A DNA stretch of 64,000 bases from Caldilineaceae bacterium. GTDB lineage: Bacteria; Chloroflexota; Anaerolineae; Caldilineales; Caldilineaceae. Each line of letters starts with the position of its first letter. Position 1 is the stretch's first letter. The position numbers and the translations under genes were made by a program. A model generated the notes under the pieces. The model saw only the letters and a program-made list of their open reading frames with translations. It was not told the origin of the DNA and searched no databases. This document shows, in pieces, positions 26,132-33,257 of this stretch. The DNA lies in assembly GCA_022821585.1 (NCBI GenBank), contig JAJEDI010000095.1:1-64000 (forward strand), written 5' to 3'.

Positions 26132-26152
26132 GGGCAGGCACACGGCCTGCCC
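26132..26152. repeat. REP-like palindrome
   Basis: GGGCAGGC at 26132-26139 pairs with GCCTGCCC at 26145-26152 across a 5-base loop, followed by CTACGGG. A related GC-rich hairpin with a downstream CCCTAC occurs at 53826. Intergenic placement and no T-run argue for a dispersed palindromic repeat rather than a terminator. Confidence 0.5.
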
Positions 26153-26340
26153 CTACGGGAGCAGGACGGGGGATGGGGCGAAGCACGGCCGCCCGGAACT
26201 GCGGTGGTTCGTGGTTCGTGGTCAAAGACAGCGTTTCCTTTTTGCCTCAGAGTAGATCGTGGGACGACCATGTTCTAAGTGCTGCCAGAGATAGGCGCGA
26301 GCTCACCCCCATTTTGAATGCACACCAGTGGGAGTTCAGA

Positions 26341-26369
26341 TTGACTTTGGCACATCCCCTTGATACAAT
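26341..26369 (+). promoter_or_regulatory. Sigma70 promoter of rpsT
   Basis: TTGACT at 26341-26346, a spacer of exactly 17 bases, and TACAAT at 26364-26369. Each box matches consensus at 5/6. It lies about 70 bases before the ribosomal protein S20 start, which fits a strongly expressed housekeeping gene. Confidence 0.75.
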
Positions 26370-26437
26370 GCAGCCAATTGTCGTTCAATTGGGATGTCGC
26401 AAACGGTGCGGCCGGTGGGGCCGTGGTGGAGAAACAG

Positions 26438-26704
26438 ATGCCGAATATCAGATCAGCCGCTAAGCGGGCGCGCCAGGATTTGCGGCGCCGAGACCGCAAT
26501 AGAGGATATCGCAGTGCCGCCCGAACAGCTGTGAAGAGGGCGCGTGAAACAATTGAGGAATCCGACCCGGAGGCGCCTGAGGCAGTACGGCTGGCTTTCG
26601 TAGCTTTGGACAGGGCTGCACAACGGGGGGCCATCCATGCCAACAATGCGGCCCGCCGCAAGAGCAGACTAAAGCGCCAGCAGAAAAAGGCCTTGGCAGA
26701 ATAA
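26438..26704 (+). CDS. rpsT: 30S ribosomal protein S20
   Basis: An 88-residue, strongly basic, all-helical protein of the small ribosomal subunit that binds 16S rRNA. The N-terminus MPNIRSAAKRARQD and the C-terminal HANNAARRKSRLKRQ segment are diagnostic. Length is standard. The ATG at 26438 has GGAG six bases upstream; the open frame further upstream includes the promoter and is not coding. It is a single-gene transcription unit with a clear promoter and a hairpin beyond it, converging on nth. Confidence 0.96.
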   Translation: MPNIRSAAKRARQDLRRRDRNRGYRSAARTAVKRARETIEESDPEAPEAVRLAFVALDRAAQRGAIHANNAARRKSRLKRQQKKALAE

Positions 26705-26776
26705 AGGCAGGACAGTTTCAGTCAAGGTCTTATCCCGGATTCAGCCGAACCGGGAAGCGAAGAGTTCTAGACCACA

Positions 26777-26803
26777 TGCCGCCTGTGTTCGTTGCAGGTG
26801 GCA
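26777..26803. terminator. Hairpin between convergent rpsT and nth
   Basis: TGCCGCCTG at 26777-26785 pairs with CAGGTGGCA at 26795-26803 (one G-T pair) across a 9-base loop. It sits between the 3' ends of two convergent genes, so it may act for both, though T-runs are weak. Confidence 0.5.
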
Positions 26804-26820
26804 TTCTGCGTTCTTGAATC

Positions 26821-27525
26821 CTATTCAGGTATGGTGCTCTTCCAGTCGCCTAGGCGCGCATTGTAGTCGCACTCATCCTGCAGAACGCAGTCGGCACAGC
26901 GGGGCGTGCGCGCCTTACACACGGTACGGCCATGGCGAATTATATGAACATGCAGGCAGAAATAGGTCTCTTCCGGTAGTAATCTCTCCCAGACAGCCTT
27001 GATTTTTTCTGCGGAAGCCCGGCGTCCGCTCATGCCAAGACGCTGAGTCACGCGCTGCACATGGGTGTCGACCGGAAAAGCTGCCATTCCGTAACTGAAA
27101 AGAAGGACGATGCTGGCCGTTTTGTGGCCTACGCCAGGAAAACGCTGCAAGTAGGTTTGGGCGGCTGCCGGCTCCATGTCGCGGAGGTGTTCAAGGCTGT
27201 AGCTGCCTTCTTCCCTGAACAGAATGTCCAGCGTTTCGACGATGTGCGGCGCCTTCTGGTTGTACATCCCGGCCACGCGGATGGCGTCTTTGATTTCCTC
27301 CAGGGGGGCAGTGCGTACTGCGTCCCAGTCGCCGGCGAAGCGCTCTTTGAGGGTTTCGAACGCTTTGCCCGAGTTGCGGTCGTTTGTATTGGCGCTGAGG
27401 ATGGTCTGGATCAACTGCTCGAAGCCGGAACGGGACGGTTTCCACTGCGGTTCACCGTATTCGTCCAGAAGCTGTTGGTAGATTTTGCGGGCCCTAGATG
27501 CCAACTGCCTGTTCGCTCCAGCCAT
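26821..27525 (-). CDS. nth: Endonuclease III
   Basis: Base-excision repair glycosylase and AP lyase that removes oxidised pyrimidines. The 234-residue product has the helix-hairpin-helix FPGVGHKTA with catalytic Lys135, Asp153 in PVDTHVQRV, and four C-terminal cysteines at 203, 210, 213 and 219 in the C-x6-C-x2-C-x5-C spacing of the [4Fe-4S] loop. It follows alr by 40 bases on the same strand and probably shares its transcript. Confidence 0.95.
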   Translation of the reverse strand: MAGANRQLASRARKIYQQLLDEYGEPQWKPSRSGFEQLIQTILSANTNDRNSGKAFETLKERFAGDWDAVRTAPLEEIKDAIRVAGMYNQKAPHIVETLDILFREEGSYSLEHLRDMEPAAAQTYLQRFPGVGHKTASIVLLFSYGMAAFPVDTHVQRVTQRLGMSGRRASAEKIKAVWERLLPEETYFCLHVHIIRHGRTVCKARTPRCADCVLQDECDYNARLGDWKSTIPE

Positions 27526-27565
27526 TTTCTCTTCCCGCTCGTGTTCGGGCCCAAAAGGTTCAGCT

Positions 27566-28735
27566 TTAGGTTGCGATGCGGGGCAGCCGCGCCATCAGCC
27601 GGCTGGCTACTTCGTAGTTATTCGTCTTCAGGCGGGCGGCGGCATCCTCCACGGAGATAGTTGCGCCGTGTTGTTCTCCGATCAGGACGACCTCGTCGTC
27701 ACGGGCAACCGGGATCCCGGTTTCCGTTAGTTCAGTTACGTCGACGAAGGCATGGTCCATACAGATGCGGCCTACGACAGGCAGTTCGCGACCGCCGATG
27801 AGCACGGTTTTCCAGGTGCGAGGACTGCGGGGAAAACCGTCGGCATAACCTACCGGAATTACGGCGACCGTGCGGGGACCTGGTGCCCGCCATGTGTTGC
27901 CGTAGGAAACGGATTCGCCGGCGTTAACGGCGCGCACCTGGGCGATGCGGGCCTTCCACCTGAGAACGGGGCGCATTTGCGGCGGTGCGGACACTTCGTC
28001 GCTGGGAGACAGACCATACAGGAGGATGCCGCAGCGGACCGCGTCCAGATGCGCCTCCGGAAGGTCAATGGTTGCGGCTGAGTTGGCGGCGTGAGCAATG
28101 GGAGGGCGGCAGCCGGCGCGGGTGAGCCGCTGCAGCAGTGTTGTAAAGCGTCTGAGCTGATAGCGGCTGTATTCTTTGTCGGTTTCGTCAGCGGTGCTGA
28201 AGTGGGTGTAGATTCCCTCAAGATGAAGGTCAGGATTCTCCGAGAGCATCGCGCAAAGAACGGGAGCATCGACAGGGTCGATGCCCAGGCGGTGCATCCC
28301 TGTATCGACCTTGAGATGCACTGTCATGGATTGACCGACGCGAGCAGCAGTTTCGGCGAAGGCGAGGGCAGCGCGGGCCTCATAGACGGACACGGCTAGG
28401 TCGTATTGCAGTATAGTTTCTGCCAATTCCGGCGGCGAGTAGCCAAGCAGGAGAATGGGGGCTTGAACTCCGGCTTCCCTCAGGGAGATAGCCTCGTCTA
28501 CTGCGGCGACAGCGAGGCGGTCTACGCCGGCCTCCAATGCAACTGGCGCAATCAACTCAGCGCCGTGGCCGTAGGCATTTGCTTTGACGACAGCATAGAA
28601 AAGACGCCGGGGCCCGATTTGCCGCCGAAGTTCGCCTATGTTTTGGGCCAGTGCAGAAAGATCGATCTCCAGCCAGGTTGGACGGGAGATTTGGTGCAGA
28701 TACCACTGATGTGTCGGAGAGATGGAGGCTACCAT
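27566..28735 (-). CDS. alr: Alanine racemase
   Basis: PLP enzyme that makes D-alanine for peptidoglycan. The 389-residue product has the PLP Lys at about residue 51 in AVVKANAYGHG, the catalytic Tyr in SYGNTW on the other subunit face, and C-terminal GRICMDHAFVDV. I chose the ATG at 28735 with AGGA nine bases upstream; it overlaps the stop codon of the PHP gene (ATGGTAG), so the two are translationally coupled. An ATG at 28771 is an alternative that would add 12 residues. Presence of alr fits a cell with peptidoglycan. Confidence 0.95.
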   Translation of the reverse strand: MVASISPTHQWYLHQISRPTWLEIDLSALAQNIGELRRQIGPRRLFYAVVKANAYGHGAELIAPVALEAGVDRLAVAAVDEAISLREAGVQAPILLLGYSPPELAETILQYDLAVSVYEARAALAFAETAARVGQSMTVHLKVDTGMHRLGIDPVDAPVLCAMLSENPDLHLEGIYTHFSTADETDKEYSRYQLRRFTTLLQRLTRAGCRPPIAHAANSAATIDLPEAHLDAVRCGILLYGLSPSDEVSAPPQMRPVLRWKARIAQVRAVNAGESVSYGNTWRAPGPRTVAVIPVGYADGFPRSPRTWKTVLIGGRELPVVGRICMDHAFVDVTELTETGIPVARDDEVVLIGEQHGATISVEDAAARLKTNNYEVASRLMARLPRIAT

Positions 28736-29628
28736 CCGTTCAGTTCCTGCAGCCTGTTCCACTGTTCCCATTCGAGACCGGCTTCGCCGAGACGATTTGG
28801 CTTGCGTTCGCCGTGGTAGTCGCTGCCGCCGGTTTCAAACAGGCCGAACCTGGCTGCCAGCTCGGCAAAGCAGGCGATGGGCCTGTCGGTTGAGTCTCTT
28901 CCTTCAAGGGCATAGGGATAATGGATTTCGAGTCCGTCGAGGCCGACGTCGACTAGGCGGGCCAGAGACTCTTCGAGGCTGCGAATGCGCCTATATATGC
29001 CTGGATGGGCAAGTACCGCTTTTCCACCTGCACCATGCGTAAGTTCAATAGCGTCAATGACACCTAGAATAAAGGTGCGGGGCACGTGTGTGGGGTTTTC
29101 GGCATCGGAGGCGAGGTATTGCTGGAAGACGTCGCTCAGGGAATTAAATATGTGCGGGTTGTATTTCAGGGCTATCTGGGCGATGTGGGGGCGGCCCGGC
29201 ACGCCACCAGCCAGTGCCAAGACTTCATCCACTGGGACATGCAGCCCGTAGCTCTGCAGCCGCTCGACCTGGCGCGACTTCTGGTCTATGCGGCTCTCCT
29301 TGAGTCTGTTCAATGTGTCGAGCAGAGTGGAATCGGTCGGGTCAATACCATAGCCCAAGATGTCAAAGTCACGAAAATCATTTTCGCGATCGCGAGCGGT
29401 GCTGAATTCGACGGCGGGAAGCACGTGGACATCAGCATCGGCCCCTTGGGCCTGGGCTTCGGCCACGCCGAGAACGCTGTCATGGTCGGTCACAGCCAGA
29501 ACGCGGATGCCCAGTTGCGCGGCTCTGCGGATTAATTCCTTCGGAGTGTCGGTGCCATCTGAACAGTTGCTGTGAGCTTGCAAGTCCACCGGGTAGATTC
29601 GAGGGGAACTGTGGCGCTGGCCGTCCAT
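28729..29628 (-). CDS. PHP-domain metal-dependent phosphoesterase
   Basis: A 299-residue PHP protein related to the TrpH/RNase AM (YciV) group, which in characterised members removes phosphate from 3',5'-bisphosphonucleotides or degrades short RNA. Metal motifs are DLQAHSNCSDGTDTP near residues 15-29, TDHDS at 47-51, the Glu of PAVEFST, LAHPG and the late GSDYHG with Asp and His. The ATG at 29628 has AGGA six bases upstream; the long frame upstream runs through the RNA gene and is not coding. It overlaps alr by seven bases. Exact substrate is not proven. Confidence 0.88.
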   Translation of the reverse strand: MDGQRHSSPRIYPVDLQAHSNCSDGTDTPKELIRRAAQLGIRVLAVTDHDSVLGVAEAQAQGADADVHVLPAVEFSTARDRENDFRDFDILGYGIDPTDSTLLDTLNRLKESRIDQKSRQVERLQSYGLHVPVDEVLALAGGVPGRPHIAQIALKYNPHIFNSLSDVFQQYLASDAENPTHVPRTFILGVIDAIELTHGAGGKAVLAHPGIYRRIRSLEESLARLVDVGLDGLEIHYPYALEGRDSTDRPIACFAELAARFGLFETGGSDYHGERKPNRLGEAGLEWEQWNRLQELNGW

Positions 29629-29700
29629 TGCGTTCCTGTCCAATCGCTGCTTTATGGCGGAAGGTAGTATCGAAAATGCGATACGACGCGGGTAGCACGC

Positions 29701-29729
29701 AAAGAAAAACGTCCGGGTGGCCCCGGACG
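29701..29729 (-). terminator. Rho-independent terminator of the 6S-like RNA
   Basis: On the minus strand an 8-bp perfect stem (CGTCCGGG with CCCGGACG, 29729-29710) with a 4-base loop is followed by a T-rich tract TTTTTCTTT (29709-29701). It is a textbook intrinsic terminator right after the closing stem of the RNA at 29737-29923. Confidence 0.85.
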
Positions 29730-29736
29730 CATTCCC

Positions 29737-29923
29737 AACCCCGCAATGTCGTGTGATCCAGTGGGTACGAACCGAGGTTCGTAGGTGGGCGCCGGCTGGT
29801 CGCTTCCGTCTTGCCCTACCCCTCAAGGGGCGGGCTATCACATCCACGTACCTTCGCCTAACTCCCGTGTGTCTGGTGTTGGTTCGCCCTCAAACTAGTC
29901 AATCACGGACATTGCAGGGCTGC
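29737..29923 (-). ncRNA. ssrS: 6S RNA candidate
   Basis: About 187 bases with all the marks of 6S RNA, which binds RNA polymerase with the housekeeping sigma factor and mimics an open promoter. The ends pair over 14 bases (29921-29908 with 29737-29750, two G-U pairs); after a small internal loop GTGAT pairs with ATCAC and CTAGT with ACTGG, giving a closing stem of some 23 pairs. On the 3' side of the central bubble an 8-bp hairpin TACGAACC-TC-GGTTCGTA stands where the E. coli 6S has its CCTTGAACC hairpin. A distal GC hairpin has CCCC-TTGA-GGGG. It has its own promoter and intrinsic terminator. No coding frame on this strand fits. The identification rests on structure, not on a database match. 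Confidence 0.75.
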
Positions 29924-29929
29924 AGAGAA

Positions 29930-29959
29930 ACTATAGCACAGTATGAAATCCTCCGCCAA
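29930..29959 (-). promoter_or_regulatory. Promoter of the 6S-like RNA
   Basis: On the minus strand TTGGCG (29959-29954) is followed after 18 bases by TGC-TATAGT (hexamer 29935-29930), an extended -10. The predicted start near 29923 falls exactly at the 5' side of the closing stem. Confidence 0.7.
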
Positions 29960-30028
29960 ACAAGAATTCTGGGCAAATTGGTCCTCGGTTGCGTTGCAAT
30001 ATGCTACAGTGAGCCGACCTCCATCTCA

Positions 30029-31897
30029 CTATGCCTTCTCTTTCTGCTGCCTAACAGCGATGTGCAACTCGGCGAGTTGGTCGTCTTCGACCAGGCTCGG
30101 AGCTTCGAGGAGAAGGTCAGTCCCGGTTGCGGTTTTGGGAAAGGCCATCACCTCACGGATGCTTTGGGCATCGGCGAAGAGTGCGACCACGCGCTCGATA
30201 CCCATTGCGATTCCACCATGTGGGGGCGCGCCGTATTGGAAGGCCTCTAGCATATGACCGAACTGTTCATCCACTTCGCTTTCGCTAAGTCCCAAGCGCT
30301 GGAACATGCGCATTTGCTGATCGCTGCGGTGGATGCGGATGCTGCCTCCGCCGATCTCCCAGCCATTGAGAACGACGTCATAGGCCTTGGCCTTGACTTC
30401 GGCAGGGCGCTGTTCGAGAATGCTCCAGTCCTCGTCACGGGCGCTTGTGAATGGATGGTGGATGGCGCCCCAGCGATCTTCCTCGCTGTCATATTCGAGC
30501 AGGGGGAAGTCAACCACCCAGCAGAAGGCAAGGAGATTCGAATCGATCAAGTTGGCGCGGGCGCCGATCTCAAGGCGCAGGTTGGCGAGTGCAGGGTTGG
30601 TCACACCTGCTTCGTCGGCGACGAAGAGAATCAAGTCACCCACTTCGGCGCCGGAGGCTGCGACGATTCCCGCGATTTCTTCCTCAGTGAGGAACTTGAT
30701 GATCGGACTGCGCAGGCTGCCTGCGGGGTACGCTCCGCTCTCGTCGGCTTCGCCGGTAATGCCGATCCACGCGAGTCCCTTTGCCCCATAGGGTCTTACA
30801 TATTCAATCAGGTCGTCAGTTTCTTTGCGGCTCAGTTTCGCCCCTCCAGGAAATCGAACGCCTTTGACGATTCCCCCGGAGGCAACAGCGTTCTTGAACA
30901 CGCCAAATTTGCTGTTGCGGACAAGGTCGGTTACGTCGAACAGTTGGAGCCCAAAGCGAATATCGGGGCGGTCGATACCATACTTGGCCATGGCGTCGTC
31001 GTAGGTCAGAACCGGAAATGGGGTCTGCTGGACAGGCTTGTCGCTTATTTTCGCCGACAAGCTGATGAGCATCTCTTCTATGAGAGCCATAATGTCAGCA
31101 GCCTCAACGAAGCTCATCTCCAGATCCAGCTGGGTGAATTCAGGCTGGCGGTCGGCGCGCAAGTCTTCGTCGCGAAAACAGCGCGCGATCTGAAAGTAGC
31201 GCTCAAAGCCTGCGATCATCAGCAGTTGTTTCATTTGCTGAGGTGATTGCGGCAAAGCGTAGAAGCGTCCCGGATGAATGCGGCTAGGTACTACGAAATC
31301 GCGCGCGCCTTCCGGTGTGCTTTTGAGCAGGATCGGCGTCTCAACTTCGAGGAAGTCCCGATCGTAGAAATAGTTGCGAATGAAGCGGACAATGTCGTGC
31401 CGCAATCGCAGATTGTCGGCCAGTTTGGGACGGCGCAGATCGAGGTAGCGGAATTTCAGCCGCACCGCCTCGTCGACCTCATCGCCCTGAGAACCGCTGA
31501 TGACAAATGGCGGTGTGCGGGCCTCGCTCAGGATTTCGAGATCGGTAGCGATGACTTCGATTTCGCCGGTATCCAATTCGGGATTCTCGAAGCCCTGCGG
31601 ACGCTTCTGAACCGATCCGCTCACTTTTACAACAAACTCACTACGGACCTGGGAGGCCACTTCAAGCGCTCCCGAACCGTTATTGCTTTTGCTAGGACCA
31701 TTGGACGGAGTGGCCGCATTCGGCAGTTCGAGTACAGGGTCATCGGAAACGGTAACCTGCGTAATGCCAAAACGGTCGCGCAAGTCCAGGAAAATCAGTC
31801 CGCCGTGGTCGCGACGGCGGTTTACCCACCCGGAAAGGGTGACCTCTTTCCCGGTATCGCTGGCTCGCAGTTCGCCACAAGTATGGGTCTTCAGCAT
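30029..31897 (-). CDS. aspS: Aspartyl-tRNA synthetase
   Basis: Charges tRNA-Asp (and, in bacteria lacking AsnRS, tRNA-Asn). The 622-residue class II enzyme has the N-terminal OB fold (GWVNRRRDHGGLIFLDLRDR), motif 1-2 blocks (DFVVPSRIHPGRFYALPQSPQQMKQLLM, here spanning two helices; FRDEDLRADRQPEFTQLD), the bacterial GAD insertion and motif 3 with GIERVVALF. A short Ser/Asn-rich insert lies near residues 55-75 in the OB fold. I chose the ATG at 31897 with GGAG eight bases upstream, since the frame upstream is not family-like. The 6S-like RNA gene follows. Confidence 0.96.
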   Translation of the reverse strand: MLKTHTCGELRASDTGKEVTLSGWVNRRRDHGGLIFLDLRDRFGITQVTVSDDPVLELPNAATPSNGPSKSNNGSGALEVASQVRSEFVVKVSGSVQKRPQGFENPELDTGEIEVIATDLEILSEARTPPFVISGSQGDEVDEAVRLKFRYLDLRRPKLADNLRLRHDIVRFIRNYFYDRDFLEVETPILLKSTPEGARDFVVPSRIHPGRFYALPQSPQQMKQLLMIAGFERYFQIARCFRDEDLRADRQPEFTQLDLEMSFVEAADIMALIEEMLISLSAKISDKPVQQTPFPVLTYDDAMAKYGIDRPDIRFGLQLFDVTDLVRNSKFGVFKNAVASGGIVKGVRFPGGAKLSRKETDDLIEYVRPYGAKGLAWIGITGEADESGAYPAGSLRSPIIKFLTEEEIAGIVAASGAEVGDLILFVADEAGVTNPALANLRLEIGARANLIDSNLLAFCWVVDFPLLEYDSEEDRWGAIHHPFTSARDEDWSILEQRPAEVKAKAYDVVLNGWEIGGGSIRIHRSDQQMRMFQRLGLSESEVDEQFGHMLEAFQYGAPPHGGIAMGIERVVALFADAQSIREVMAFPKTATGTDLLLEAPSLVEDDQLAELHIAVRQQKEKA

Positions 31898-32194
31898 AGC
31901 AATACTCCGTAAGGTAGAAACGGTGAGACCGCGCTCAGAGTGGGCGCGAAGAGAAAATGAGCAGACAGCGCACAGCATGTAATGCGCCGGCCACGCCCGT
32001 GCGCGCATCACAAGAAGCCCAATTATAGATGGGACGCAAGGGCGATGCAATTTTCTGACCCAGTCTGGTTGACCACACCGAAACCTTGAATGGATTTGAC
32101 GAGGAGTTGGCGGGGCTTTATCGTATTGGATTGACGGGTCAGTTGGCGGAATGCTCGCTTAAAGTACAGGCGCCCAAATGCAAGGAGTAATCTC

Positions 32195-32875
32195 ATGCCG
32201 GTAAAGATCGCGCAGGTAGAGAAACGGTTTGCGAGTCCAGGTCCACATCCCAACGGACTTCAGGCCAGTGCTGATGGATTGTGGTGTATTGACCAGGGCA
32301 ACAATCGGCTCTATCGGCAGGACTACGAAACAGGGGAAGTGCTGTTCGATGTCCAGACCGACACGGTCAAATCAAGCGGCATAACAGTGGGCGACGGCTA
32401 TGTTTGGATCGCTTCTACTTATGAGAGAAAGATCGCGCAGCTGGATGCAGAAACAGGTCAAACCGTTGCCAAGTACAGTTCACCTGGCGCCGGTGTCGTG
32501 GCGTGGCGAGAGGGCGCGGCCGACGCCCAGGAAACGGGCGCCCACGGGCTGGAGTGGCGGGATGGCAGGCTGTACGTCGCCTCGCCACCTTCCCAGAAGG
32601 TGCATATTATGGATCCCGACGGCTGGCAGGAAGCTCACAGCATCCGGGTTCCAGGGCTACGGGTACACGGGATCGCGTGGTCGGAGGATGGAAAGCTGTG
32701 GGCTGCCGACACCTCTGCGGGCACGGTCTGTCTGCTGGATCCTGAGAGTGGGCGCATTTTTGATGTGATTCGTGTTGAGGCGCCTGACGAAATCCACGGC
32801 ATGACCATCCACGAAGGTGTGCTGTGGTTCTGCAATGCGGAGAGTTGCGAGATCGGAAGGCTGCTTGTGGCGTGA
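32195..32875 (+). CDS. Beta-propeller protein (Vgb/SMP-30-like)
   Basis: A 226-residue protein built from repeated short blades of the form DGLWCIDQGNNRLYRQD, GDGYVWIASTYERKIAQLD, DGRLYVASPPSQKVHIMD and DGKLWAADTSAGTVCLLD. This matches the propellers of virginiamycin B lyase, SMP-30/gluconolactonase and glutamine cyclotransferase groups. There is no signal peptide, so it is cytoplasmic. Catalytic residues specific to any of these enzymes are not evident. AAGGAG lies seven bases before the ATG. It stands alone between aspS (divergent) and the first ABC importer; a lactonase-like role in sugar-acid metabolism would fit the neighbourhood but is a guess. Confidence 0.72.
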   Translation: MPVKIAQVEKRFASPGPHPNGLQASADGLWCIDQGNNRLYRQDYETGEVLFDVQTDTVKSSGITVGDGYVWIASTYERKIAQLDAETGQTVAKYSSPGAGVVAWREGAADAQETGAHGLEWRDGRLYVASPPSQKVHIMDPDGWQEAHSIRVPGLRVHGIAWSEDGKLWAADTSAGTVCLLDPESGRIFDVIRVEAPDEIHGMTIHEGVLWFCNAESCEIGRLLVA

Positions 32876-33257
32876 ATCCTGCCTGATGCGACGCATTGAG
32901 TTTCGCGGAAAAGGAACCGGCGCAGACCGCCGATCCGGAGGACTGCAGGTCTGTCGCGGCGGCGAAGATTCGTAGATTGCTGCGTTAAATGGTGCGTCAG
33001 TGATTGGAATTGACTCCTTGCACACTCTTGACCATTTCTTAACATGGCAACAATAGTAGAGTGCAAAATTGGTAACAGGCATGAAGACACACGGATTCAG
33101 ACATTGAATGGCGTGGGAATGCTGCAGGTTAGTTATGCCGACACGTGGCCAGGTACTAGGCGCTATCGTTGACGCAATGCCCAGCTTGCACTATAATATG
33201 AACGAAAAATCCGGCGTTGGCGCAGTGGCTTAGAAGATCTGGGAAAGCGATCTCCTC
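32876..33257. other. Intergenic region upstream of the first ABC importer
   Basis: No gene is supported in this 382-base gap. A weaker TTGACC (33028-33033) with AATAGT (33052-33057) at 18 bases precedes the much better promoter at 33169-33197. The segment just after that promoter looked briefly tRNA-like but lacks any acceptor stem. Confidence 0.5.
33169..33197 (+). promoter_or_regulatory. Strong sigma70 promoter of the first ABC importer
   Basis: TTGACG at 33169-33174, a 17-base spacer and a perfect TATAAT at 33192-33197. It is 60 bases before the first permease start and should drive the permease-permease-lipoprotein operon. Confidence 0.8.

Larger units (their letters stand above)
25889..26437. 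other. Intergenic region with palindrome, REP-like hairpin and rpsT promoter
   Basis: Contents in order: a perfect 10-bp palindrome CGCAATTGCG at 25943-25952, about 55 bases before the dehydratase start and a possible operator; a REP-like hairpin near 26132-26152; a tandem 7-mer GTGGTTC at 26204-26217; and the rpsT promoter at 26341-26369. No gene is supported before rpsT. Confidence 0.55.

Noticed and set aside
29761..29785. TACGAACC-GGTTCGTA as a T-arm of a tRNA
   Set aside because: The arm has a 2-base loop and there is no tRNA body around it; it fits as the hairpin of the 6S-like RNA.
29717..30250. A plus-strand frame of 177 codons over the 6S-like RNA
   Set aside because: The other strand has promoter, structured RNA and terminator, and the frame's product shows no family pattern.
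30254..31912. Two long plus-strand frames across aspS
   Set aside because: Antisense to a well-supported tRNA synthetase; no ribosome sites or family motifs.
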